A DNA stretch of 36,833 nucleotides. It comes from an uncultured Blautia sp. (GTDB lineage Bacteria; Bacillota; Clostridia; Lachnospirales; Lachnospiraceae). The stretch's first letter is position 1. Each line of letters opens with the position of its first letter. Position numbers and translations under genes: made by a program. The notes below the pieces were generated by a model. That model did no database searches. It was not told the origin of the DNA and was given only the letters and a program-made list of their open reading frames with translations. The DNA lies in NCBI GenBank assembly GCA_900551715.1, contig URXG01000018.1:1-36833 (forward strand), read 5' to 3'. This document shows positions 25,901 to 33,303 of the stretch, piece after piece.

Positions 25901-27738
25901 TTGTCACCTCTGTTCGCATTCAGGGTATCTACAAAGTCCATAGTCTTCATAGCATTTTCACTGACTGCTCCGGAACTTTCCAGTGCATCAGCCGGATAAG
26001 AAGGTGCTGTAAGGGTATCCAGCCAGTGAGTATTTTTGAGTGTACCACCATTGTATGTATTTATAATACCACCTTTGGCACTTTCACCATAAGCAAAACA
26101 GTTGGAAACCACTGCATCATCGGAGAGAGTTTTGGCAAAACCGCAGGCTGTTTTTCCTGACATATCAGACCAGCAGTTGATAATGGAACCCTTAATGGTT
26201 ACTCCCAGAGGTCCTAATGGCTGCCAGTTTTCTTCCATGGTACCTTTAAATCCAACATTCTGTACCACACCAGTGGCGGTAAGACCGTTTATCATAGAAG
26301 TGGCATTGTCAAAGATAATGGTATGTCCCTGACCGTCAAGAATACCTCCGAAAGTTTCATAAGGCATGTAAAAGCTTTCATCAATATACTTACTGTCAAT
26401 AGTAATATCATTGCTGAGGACAAAATAACTGTCTTTGGAAGCACCACTTAATTTGGCAAAATCTGCCTGGGTACTGATGTAAGTGATCTTGCTGGTGTCT
26501 TCCGGAAGCTTCACTGCTGAAGAAGGATTTGGCTTCTTCAGAGCAGCTATGGCCTCTGTAACAGCAGCTGCACTTTTGTTTATATCTGCCTGTCCTGCGG
26601 TTCCTGCTTCTTTCAGGGCTTTTGCAGCTGCAACTGCATCCTGAAGTGTTTTCCAGGTATCCTTTGTATAATCTTCTTCTTTCAGCGGTTCTGCCTTTGC
26701 AAGTGCATCGTCAATGGCCGTCCAGTCAACATTTCCGGAAGGTGCTTTTCCTTCTGAAAGTTCCGGATATCCATCAGAGGATGTGCTCCAGCTATAACCA
26801 GTTGCTGTAATGTTTTCATTAAGCAATGCGGTCACTGCACCACTCTGAAAATCCTCTGTTGTTTTTTTGGCACAGTCTGTTACAGAGTATTTTCCGCTTT
26901 TGTATATCGCTGTATCACCAGTTATTGTGTAATAGCAGTTGGAAACAGAATTTTCACCGGATGACATGTAAACAGTAACACCTGCTGAATCCAGAAAATC
27001 ATAAGCCGGTGTAATCTTTCCTGTATAATAACAGTTTCTGACGGTTCCATTTACCATAGTTCCTGTGATTCCGGCCAGTTCGGAAAAACTGTCTGTTGTG
27101 ATATCAGCTTTGGAATAGCAGTTCTGAATAATTCCTCCATCCACTTTCACTGCCATGGTTCCTGCACAGTCATCTACCGATATACTTCCTGTCACGCCAA
27201 GATTCTGCATGATTCCGCTGACAGTTGCTGCCAGTGGTTTATCTGCCAGAGTAACCACATGACCTTTACCATCCAGCGTACCTGCAATTACTGTGATCTG
27301 CTGTCCGGAAGTCAGTGTGATATCATTTTTTAATGCATAGACAGTTCCTGCCGGAATCTCTGCCGGCAGATCTTCTGCCTTTTCAATCAGATAAGGATCC
27401 TCTGTGGTTCCTGCGCCTGCAAGTCCTGCTGCGGGAGTCTCTTCTTCTGAAGAAAAAGTTTCTTCTGTGTCCTCTGAAGAAAAATCTTCTCCTGAAATTT
27501 CTTCCGGATTTTCTTCTTCAACAGACTCTTCTGCTGATTCTTCTCCGGAAAGATCTACTTCTGTTCCTTCTTCTGCATTTTCTGTGTTCTCTGCATCTGT
27601 TTCCACAGAAGCTTCCACTGCAGCATCATCACTGAAGTCACTGGCCTGTACAGGCAATACCATACTGGTTCCTGTAAGAGTAACTGCCAGAAGCCAGCTT
27701 AATGCTCTGTGAGAAATGATCCATTTTTTGTTTTTCAT
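22978..27738 (-). CDS. Giant surface protein with beta-helix, toroid and BIG2 modules
   Basis: A 1586-residue exported protein. A signal peptide (to about 33, ending VQA) is followed by a Glu/Ser/Asp-rich acidic stalk; two parallel-beta-helix-like regions with GTLDGKGH and GILDGQGH (about 120-330 and 430-640) flank a FIVAR-like helical segment (about 355-415); Ig-like modules follow. An alpha/alpha toroid at about 1085-1350 shows DLTAMSLQPLSRY, TSQVILALTALGIDP and GGFIHTPG, the intrinsic-factor alpha-like fold. A CSVCG motif near 1399 and BIG2-like repeats ending KATFKVTVK complete it. The start is taken at 27738, the signal-peptide Met; the frame is open further upstream. It lies 35 bases after the TIM-barrel gene and 13 bases before the DUF4430 gene, its probable beta partner. 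The beta-helix regions suggest additional ligand or wall binding. Confidence 0.83.
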   Translation of the reverse strand: MKNKKWIISHRALSWLLAVTLTGTSMVLPVQASDFSDDAAVEASVETDAENTENAEEGTEVDLSGEESAEESVEEENPEEISGEDFSSEDTEETFSSEEETPAAGLAGAGTTEDPYLIEKAEDLPAEIPAGTVYALKNDITLTSGQQITVIAGTLDGKGHVVTLADKPLAATVSGIMQNLGVTGSISVDDCAGTMAVKVDGGIIQNCYSKADITTDSFSELAGITGTMVNGTVRNCYYTGKITPAYDFLDSAGVTVYMSSGENSVSNCYYTITGDTAIYKSGKYSVTDCAKKTTEDFQSGAVTALLNENITATGYSWSTSSDGYPELSEGKAPSGNVDWTAIDDALAKAEPLKEEDYTKDTWKTLQDAVAAAKALKEAGTAGQADINKSAAAVTEAIAALKKPNPSSAVKLPEDTSKITYISTQADFAKLSGASKDSYFVLSNDITIDSKYIDESFYMPYETFGGILDGQGHTIIFDNATSMINGLTATGVVQNVGFKGTMEENWQPLGPLGVTIKGSIINCWSDMSGKTACGFAKTLSDDAVVSNCFAYGESAKGGIINTYNGGTLKNTHWLDTLTAPSYPADALESSGAVSENAMKTMDFVDTLNANRGDNGTSWGQSSTGYAYFGENQSYTPGGNNWPELPGENTCAIAFKSYDEKEAVTLDDAKLQVSPDFVNGHKIAGTFSLPDYEVPEGCSLKWSLSDTKPEGAAAIAEDSGEFFVYQNGKAVVNAYLVKADGSEERLASAAVISKASEIKDIKLFINDQDVTNGTYTVEGSAVNSIKVKALYDGENEYRDTAYSSFTYDAADSDYIHNENVYSSFYFKKPGTSSITVTAKKYPDVKASVELTSTYVAVESIRPALSGEQTVHGRNANSDGQETDGRVAFNPIQGGAIVEPANASYGNNWTIKSSDETIGYYDNGSKVYVPKQMGTVTYTAEIEDKDPETGMPETKTGTSEVTYKYLNPVTSVTAAKTEFTVEEKGSEDFSLNVVGEKSSKGYSVSDPSIVWTYDKKGVATITRTKSGAWKREEGAPDTNQYFLASDYKVTGISEGTVTVTGTPVDQTNHPKPIVLTIKVTKGDIPDTDNQALAREGAQIAVDWIKANYADGFKYGNEWPVFTLIRHGETIPQEQLDAYYESVVKEIKTWTPDKKPTDIAKVAMALTIIGKDITDIEGINLAEWMYDSTHLTDGSNEFLWVLLALDAADIKIPDNAKWTREAMIEGLLKFQNPEKGFFGLTDNKTGSIDLTAMSLQPLSRYQAKDPKVEAAVKKAVSWLKNAVGDDYGFGTSEGTSQVILALTALGIDPTLPEEGFGSSNMNMITNLMDYKGSKGGFIHTPGMDIVYEISTIQALEAFDSYLMLTKDNTAYWDLKGSAHVTHKWSQWKTTSAATVFKKAVQTRICSVCGAKETRETGNKLKATMKVSETTLPMKVGQTVNNFKVTGMAKGDSVKSWKSSNTKIIKVSGKSNGRCKLTAQKRTGTAKITITLKSGLKKTVNIKVQKTAVKTTKITGFRGGKNSVTLKKGEKFSLIPVRRPVSSREKAIFTSSNKKVVTVDAKGHIKALKAGKATITVKINKKKATFKVTVK

Positions 27739-27773
27739 ATTTTCTCTTTTCTCCTCTTTTGTCCTTTTTTTAT

Positions 27774-28526
27774 TTACAGTGCTTTTATTTCTTTTAATTT
27801 TTCGCAGCACAAAACGACGTTTTCCGGTTTCATACATTCAATAGTCCAGGAACGCTCCGAAGTCTCCGGAAGAAATTTCAGAACTTCTTTATATGGAAGA
27901 TTTCCCATTCCAAGTCCAGTATGTGCATCTCTGTCTCCCAGATTATCATGTACATGTACATGATTTACATAAGGAGCAAGTGTTTCTGACCATTTCAGTA
28001 CATCGATCTCGGAATAACAATGTGCATGTCCTATATCCAGGCACAAAGTAAAATTTTGTTTATTTACCAGTTTGTACACATCCATCAGAAGCTGCCAGTC
28101 CCTGTCAAAAACATTTTCCAGAACAACTGGTATCTCCGTTCTGTTCTCCATAAATTCACTCCAGAATTTTGCCACATGTTCTGCCCAGTACTGAGGATAA
28201 TATACATAGGGATTCATCCCGGAATGAAACACAACTTTGTCTGCATGTAGTTTCAGTGCAGCTTCATAGCACTGGGAAAATCTGGTCATAGTAGCCTCTC
28301 TTACCAGCCTGTCATAGGCAGCAGGATTGATATCCAGAAAAGGGCCATGAAGCGTCAGTGGAGGATTTCCCATATCTTCCAGTTTTCTGCGATAATTAAC
28401 TATAGATTCTGACAGATGATCCAGATTCTCAGATATGGAAAATTCAATACTTTCCACACCTGTCTGGTATTTATTTATGATTTTTTTCAGTTCCTCATCA
28501 GGAATCAAATGACTTACATAAATCAA
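27774..28526 (-). CDS. TIM-barrel sugar phosphate isomerase/epimerase-like protein
   Basis: A 250-residue protein of the xylose isomerase-like/AP endonuclease 2 TIM-barrel superfamily. Candidate metal or active-site residues fall in the expected order: His60 (LHGPF), His101 (VVFHSG), Glu137 (VVLENV), Asp164 and His167 (CLDIGHAH), His191/His193 (HVHVHDN) and Glu230 (WTIECM). I choose a TTG start at 28526: AGGAGG lies six bases upstream inside the end of the S-component gene, and the TTG overlaps its TGA, giving tight coupling. The frame is open further upstream, but no start with a ribosome site is evident there. No signal peptide, so cytoplasmic. Its place directly after an ECF transporter under a cobalamin-type riboswitch suggests that it acts on an imported compound or its breakdown product; the substrate is unknown. 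Confidence 0.8.
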   Translation of the reverse strand: MIYVSHLIPDEELKKIINKYQTGVESIEFSISENLDHLSESIVNYRRKLEDMGNPPLTLHGPFLDINPAAYDRLVREATMTRFSQCYEAALKLHADKVVFHSGMNPYVYYPQYWAEHVAKFWSEFMENRTEIPVVLENVFDRDWQLLMDVYKLVNKQNFTLCLDIGHAHCYSEIDVLKWSETLAPYVNHVHVHDNLGDRDAHTGLGMGNLPYKEVLKFLPETSERSWTIECMKPENVVLCCEKLKEIKAL

Positions 28527-29392
28527 AGCATGTCCTCCTGTGGTTCGATCAGTCCATATTTTCTTTTGATTCTTTCCAGTTTTTCCAGTAAAGGTCTGCT
28601 CATAAACCAGAGAAAGATCACTGTAGATGCTGCATGCACCAGATCCACAGGTGCACCTGAAATATAGTAGGCGATCAGGCTGCTTTTTGTAATATATCCA
28701 TAAGACATAAGAATACTGGCAGGATTCATGATTCCACCATAAATAAGAAATACACTTAAAAATCCGTAGATACACAGATCCGGTTTACGTGCTTTAAGAA
28801 TTCCTTTCTGGTAGAGAATTCCTGCCAGGAATCCAATCATTCCAAAAGAAAACATCTGCCATGGTGTCCAGGGTCCATGCCCCATGAAAATATTGGAGAT
28901 CATCATGATCAGGCAGCCTACCAGAAATCCGGCTTCTCCTCCAAAAGAAACCCCTGTAAGGATTACTATGGCTGCAACCGGCTTGAAACTTGGGATCATA
29001 AAAAAGGCAGCTCTTCCGGCCACACCAATGGCAGCAAGAACAGAAATTACCATGATTTCTCTGGCTTTTGGTTTACGTCCTTCAAACATCATAAAAAATG
29101 GAAGCATGGCTGCTACTACAACGATCAGACTTGTGACCAGATATTTTCTTCCATGAAAGATTCTTACCGACAGATAAAGAAGCAGCGGAACCGTCAAAAG
29201 CATTAATACCAGTGCAAACCAGGTACGTCTGCTTACTTTTCCCTGTCGTTTCATCTGACGTATGATCAGTCCGTCGGAAGGAAGCTGATATTCCTCCAGC
29301 TCTTCCGGGGAATCCTGCTTTTCATCCATTGCAGGATGGGCTCCATCCAGAAATTCATCCAGAAACTGATCTAGTTCCTGCCCTTTAAGCAT
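28523..29392 (-). CDS. ECF transporter S component, candidate corrinoid-specific
   Basis: A 289-residue integral membrane protein with a charged cytosolic N-terminal extension (about 1-60) and then about seven or eight hydrophobic segments. The core contains AAIGVAGRAAFFMIPSF, VSFGGEAGFLVGC and GHGPWTPWQMFSFG (near 169), the kind of sequence seen in ECF substrate-binding (S) subunits. It is longer than typical S components (about 180-220 aa) because of the N-terminal extension and a first helix pair. It overlaps the ATPase gene by 22 bases and is coupled to the TIM-barrel gene. The cobalamin-type leader and the intrinsic-factor-like neighbours suggest cobalamin or another corrinoid as substrate. 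Whether it belongs to the CbrT family cannot be decided by eye. Confidence 0.82.
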   Translation of the reverse strand: MLKGQELDQFLDEFLDGAHPAMDEKQDSPEELEEYQLPSDGLIIRQMKRQGKVSRRTWFALVLMLLTVPLLLYLSVRIFHGRKYLVTSLIVVVAAMLPFFMMFEGRKPKAREIMVISVLAAIGVAGRAAFFMIPSFKPVAAIVILTGVSFGGEAGFLVGCLIMMISNIFMGHGPWTPWQMFSFGMIGFLAGILYQKGILKARKPDLCIYGFLSVFLIYGGIMNPASILMSYGYITKSSLIAYYISGAPVDLVHAASTVIFLWFMSRPLLEKLERIKRKYGLIEPQEDML

Positions 29393-31107
29393 TCCACCAC
29401 TTCCTTTCCTGTAACTGCATCTGGAAAGAACTGTCTGGCCATACGATTGGCTGCTGTTGTATAGAAGTTATTTCCCGCAAAAAATTCTCTTGTTTCTTTA
29501 CTGGTTACAACATTTCCTTCAAAGAACAGACCTGCGCGATCTGCGAACTCTGCTACAAATTCTACATCATGAGAAATCATAAAAACAGTCATTCCATGCT
29601 GCTGAAGTTTTTTCAGAATTTTTCCAAGTTCTTCTTTATATTCTGCATCCATTCCCTTGGTTGGCTCATCCATCAGAAGAATCTGCGGACGGAGGAGCAG
29701 TACTTTTGCAAGTGCCAGTCTCTGCTGTTCTCCACCACTCAGATCATAGGGATGGCGGTCAAGAAGTTCCTCCAGTCTGGTAAGACTGACAATTCCCTCA
29801 ATAGCCTTTTCTTTTTTCATTTCGATGGGATATTCCTCTGAAAGCCTGTTTTTACGTCCACCGATCACGGAATACAGATCTTCCAGTACAGTCTTTTTCA
29901 GGAAAATACTCTGAGGATTCTGAGGAAGCACACCCAGATATCCATTATAAAGCTCTTTGTCTTTAAATGTACGAAGATCCTTTCCTTCCAGATAAATACG
30001 TCCTCTGTAAGGCTGACGGACTTTGCTCAGAAGAGAAAGAGTGGTACTTTTTCCAGTTCCGTTTCCTCCTACCAGCGCATAAAATTCTCCTTTTCGGATC
30101 TGCAGAGTCAGATCTTTCACTACATCCGGGCTGTCCTTTTCATAACGAAACCAGACATCTTTGATTTCGATGGCATACTCTTCTTTTTCTGATTTTTTTT
30201 CTTTCTTTTTCTTCAGGGCAACTTTTTCAGACAAATCCTGTTCTTTTTTTGTTTTTCCTGCAAAAGGAATATGTTTTTCTTCAACATATTCTTTCATCCA
30301 GATTCTTCCCTCACTGACCGTAAGAGGACAGGGCTTATCACTGTCCATTTCTCCGTAGATCTGCACAGGTACCGGCATGGAAAGATACATACCATGGTCT
30401 TTGTCTTTTAATTTTTCTCCTACTTCCCTTGGAGTTCCCTCCAGAAAGACCTTTCCTTTATCCATAACAAATACTTTATCTGCATAAGGAATGATGTCCT
30501 GAAGACGATGCTCTGTAATGATTACAGTTGTTCCGATGTCCCGGTTGATTTTACGAACGGTTGCAAGAAAATCAGAAGCTGCAATCGGATCCAGCTGGGA
30601 AGTCGGTTCATCCAGAATAAGAAGCGAAGGATGCATGGCCATAACTGCTGCCAGATTCAGAAGCTGTTTCTGACCTCCTGATAATTCTTCCACTCCTTTA
30701 TAGAACCATCTGTGAATTCCAAAATAACTGGCCATCTCTGCCACACGAAGGCGGATATCATCGGTATGATATCCAAGGCTTTCCAAGCCAAAAGCCAGTT
30801 CATGCCATACTTTGTCTGTAACAATCTGATTGTCCGGATTCTGCATGACAAAACCGATTTCACTGCTTTGGGTACGGTGGTCTACCTGTTCCAGCGGAAC
30901 TCCTTTAAACAGGATACTTCCTTCTTTTTCCCCATGAGGAGCCAGCACTGTTTTCATCTGACGAAGCAGAGTACTTTTTCCACATCCGCTTCTTCCGCAT
31001 ATTACATTTAAGGTGCCTTCCTGAATTTCCAGATCTGTATGGTTCAGAGTTTCTTTTCTCTGATCCGGATAGGAAAAGCTGAAGTCTTTTATTTCCAGAA
31101 TATTCAT
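29371..31107 (-). CDS. ECF transporter fused double ATPase (A-A')
   Basis: A 578-residue protein with two complete ABC ATPase domains. The first has Walker A GRSGCGKST (38-46), signature LSGGQKQ and Walker B LLILDEPTSQLD (about 165-175). The second has Walker A GGNGTGKST (near 350), signature LSGGEQQRL (near 452) and Walker B LLMDEPTKGMD (near 476). A Lys/Glu-rich linker (about 255-310) joins them. Both sites look intact. Fusion of the two ATPases in one chain is known in some ECF systems. The ATG overlaps the TGA of the T-component gene (ATGA). It powers uptake by the S component encoded downstream. Confidence 0.96.
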   Translation of the reverse strand: MNILEIKDFSFSYPDQRKETLNHTDLEIQEGTLNVICGRSGCGKSTLLRQMKTVLAPHGEKEGSILFKGVPLEQVDHRTQSSEIGFVMQNPDNQIVTDKVWHELAFGLESLGYHTDDIRLRVAEMASYFGIHRWFYKGVEELSGGQKQLLNLAAVMAMHPSLLILDEPTSQLDPIAASDFLATVRKINRDIGTTVIITEHRLQDIIPYADKVFVMDKGKVFLEGTPREVGEKLKDKDHGMYLSMPVPVQIYGEMDSDKPCPLTVSEGRIWMKEYVEEKHIPFAGKTKKEQDLSEKVALKKKKEKKSEKEEYAIEIKDVWFRYEKDSPDVVKDLTLQIRKGEFYALVGGNGTGKSTTLSLLSKVRQPYRGRIYLEGKDLRTFKDKELYNGYLGVLPQNPQSIFLKKTVLEDLYSVIGGRKNRLSEEYPIEMKKEKAIEGIVSLTRLEELLDRHPYDLSGGEQQRLALAKVLLLRPQILLMDEPTKGMDAEYKEELGKILKKLQQHGMTVFMISHDVEFVAEFADRAGLFFEGNVVTSKETREFFAGNNFYTTAANRMARQFFPDAVTGKEVVECLKGRN

Positions 31108-32123
31108 GATTTCATTCCTTCCTGTTCCATTTCTTCATAAATCTGCCGATAAGTCAGACCGGCATCCTTGCCGATGGTCTTCCGGCTCCGTTCCAGACTT
31201 TTTGCTTCTGCCAGATCCAGAATCACAGGAAGGAAACAAAAAAATCCAAATGCAGTATAAGTTGCTATGGCAAGTAGAACACTACAGGAAACCGGTGCTG
31301 TCCTGCCCTGAATGGTAAATCCAGCAAGCAGGATTCTTGGATCATACTGTGCAAAAACTGCTCCTCTGGCACATCCTGCTGTAATCAGCGCAAACAGCCC
31401 TGCCATGACAATGCCCAGAATTTTGTCTCTTTTTGTAAAAGAATAGATTGAAAATGCAGTTCTTCCATGAAGTCCGTAACCTCTGCTTCTCATGGAATCC
31501 GAAGTCTCTATGGCATTTTCCAGAGCCCAGGTAATAAGAATAGACAAGATATTCAGTCCATGTCTGGCTCTACTGATAATATTTCCGTTGCTGGTATCAC
31601 GTCCCATAGATTTTTGTCCGTTTCTGATGATCTTAAGCTGAGTCATAAATCTCGGCACAAACCTGAGTGCCATGGAAAGCACCAGTGAAAGAGCCGGTAT
31701 GATCCGTCCAAAAAGATATACAAATTTATCACTTGTCATGATCTGGTTATAGCAGGAAAACCACTGGATCACCACAAACATTACAGCACCAAGTACCACG
31801 CCATAAACCAGTGCTTCCAATGTTACCCAGTTTCCGCTGCTCTCAATATAATACAGCATCGTCACACCATAATGGTTGAACATTGGATTCAGAAGTGCCA
31901 CGATCAGAAGCCCCGGCAAAGTAAACAGAAAACTCTGTTTCATTGTCTTTTTTACACCATTCAGAATAAAAGAATAGGACAATGCTGCAATATAGGAAAT
32001 TCCCAAAAACACCGGATGCTGATTAAACATGGTAAAAACCAGCACAACTCCAAAGTAAAAAAAGTTCAGTACAGGATGACATCTGGAAAATGCATCGTTT
32101 GTTTCTTTATCCCTCATAGCCAT
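31104..32123 (-). CDS. ECF transporter T component (EcfT/CbiQ-like)
   Basis: A 339-residue membrane protein with several hydrophobic helices and the cytoplasmic coupling helices of the CbiQ/EcfT family: ALRFVPRFMTQLKIIR followed by ISRARHGL, and DSMRSRGYG at about 205-213, the second of the conserved Ala-Arg-Gly-like motifs (here Ser-Arg-Gly). It transmits ATPase motion to the S component. The start is either the ATG at 32123 or the ATG two codons later (32117), which has better spacing to AGGA; both lie inside the 3' end of the DUF4430 lipoprotein gene, so translation is coupled. The C-terminal tail is extended with charged residues. Confidence 0.93.
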   Translation of the reverse strand: MAMRDKETNDAFSRCHPVLNFFYFGVVLVFTMFNQHPVFLGISYIAALSYSFILNGVKKTMKQSFLFTLPGLLIVALLNPMFNHYGVTMLYYIESSGNWVTLEALVYGVVLGAVMFVVIQWFSCYNQIMTSDKFVYLFGRIIPALSLVLSMALRFVPRFMTQLKIIRNGQKSMGRDTSNGNIISRARHGLNILSILITWALENAIETSDSMRSRGYGLHGRTAFSIYSFTKRDKILGIVMAGLFALITAGCARGAVFAQYDPRILLAGFTIQGRTAPVSCSVLLAIATYTAFGFFCFLPVILDLAEAKSLERSRKTIGKDAGLTYRQIYEEMEQEGMKS

Positions 32124-33303
32124 TTCCTACATCCGATCCCAGATTACAAGTATATTTCCATTCAATATTGTCTCCGTCTTCTACTGTATAACTGGAACAT
32201 CCATAATTTGGGAACCATCCGTTTACACTGTACATCCATCCGGAATTCTGCCCACAGTCAAATTCATAAAGCTGATTGATTCCTTCCACATAATAGCTTC
32301 CATAGAGAGGTGTATACTTGGAAGACATCTGGATACCGGCCTGATTGCAGGCATCTTTCAGAACATCAAAAACGGTATCTCCAGGGTTAAAGGAAACCTC
32401 TGAAGGATACAGAATCCATCCATCAGAAGGAACAAACTCTGCCTTGGGAGATTTCAGATCATCCCAGTTATCCAGAATTGCGGAACATTCAATAGAAATG
32501 GTACAGGTATGTGTATCTTCCTGATCTGAACTGTCATCACCGGAAGTATTGTCACTGTTTTCCTGAGCATTTGCTTCTGTACTGTTTGCTTCTGTACTGT
32601 TTCCCTCTGTATCCTTTTCCTGGTCAGCAGTATTCTCATCCTCCGTTTCCTCAGAAGAGCCTCCAAGAAGCACGTAAGTATCTCCGTCTGCCTTGGATAC
32701 CTGGAAAGAAATTTTGGATACATCCTGATCATTTTCTTTTGTATCTTCGATTTTTGCCTGATCCAGCTGATAAATCTGATTATCTTTGTATATACAGTAA
32801 AGAACTCTGTCTGCATCCCATTTTTCATTCAGAGTCAATTCCAGCGTTGCCGGTGCTGCCAGCTCCATTTTCTGAAGTTTTACCTGAAGTGCGTAAGGTG
32901 CATTGTCTGCCTGTTTTTTGATCTCGTCCAGATCATCACCGGAAAGCTCTACTTTCAGCTTCTGTTCTACAGGATTCTGAATCTTCAGTCCGTCATAAGT
33001 CCATGTATATTTGACGCCATCAGAAGTTTCTCCGTTAAACCTGTATTTTCCTTTTACACCGGCAATAGATTCCATCTGTTCCTGTGTGATCACGCCATCC
33101 TTGGGAATCTCATTTTCTTCTTTCAGTGTGTCTTTGGTATCTTCTGTTGGTTTTTCTTTTGTCTTTACAGTATTTTCCTTTGACACAGTCTCTGTGTTTT
33201 CTTTGAAAGGTGCAGCTGCCTTATCCGTTCCGCATCCAGACACCAACATGGCACTTAATGCCACACAAAGTCCAAGTTTTAAAAATTTTTGTTTTTTCCT
33301 CAT
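32107..33303 (-). CDS. DUF4430 (transcobalamin beta-like) lipoprotein
   Basis: A 398-residue predicted lipoprotein: signal peptide with lipobox LVSG-Cys24, a Thr/Glu/Lys-rich stalk, a central beta domain (about 75-240), an Asn/Ser/Thr/Glu-rich linker (about 240-290) and a C-terminal DUF4430 domain (about 294-398) with the hallmark NSGWMYSVNGWFPNYG near 351 and DGDNIEWKYT. The start at 33303 is the signal-peptide Met; the frame is open further upstream without a signal peptide. The ATG overlaps the TGA of the toroid gene and the 3' end overlaps the T-component gene. Lipid anchoring on the outer face of the membrane beside an ECF importer fits a docking or delivery protein. I infer it is the beta half that pairs with the toroid protein immediately upstream. 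Confidence 0.88.
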   Translation of the reverse strand: MRKKQKFLKLGLCVALSAMLVSGCGTDKAAAPFKENTETVSKENTVKTKEKPTEDTKDTLKEENEIPKDGVITQEQMESIAGVKGKYRFNGETSDGVKYTWTYDGLKIQNPVEQKLKVELSGDDLDEIKKQADNAPYALQVKLQKMELAAPATLELTLNEKWDADRVLYCIYKDNQIYQLDQAKIEDTKENDQDVSKISFQVSKADGDTYVLLGGSSEETEDENTADQEKDTEGNSTEANSTEANAQENSDNTSGDDSSDQEDTHTCTISIECSAILDNWDDLKSPKAEFVPSDGWILYPSEVSFNPGDTVFDVLKDACNQAGIQMSSKYTPLYGSYYVEGINQLYEFDCGQNSGWMYSVNGWFPNYGCSSYTVEDGDNIEWKYTCNLGSDVGNGYEG

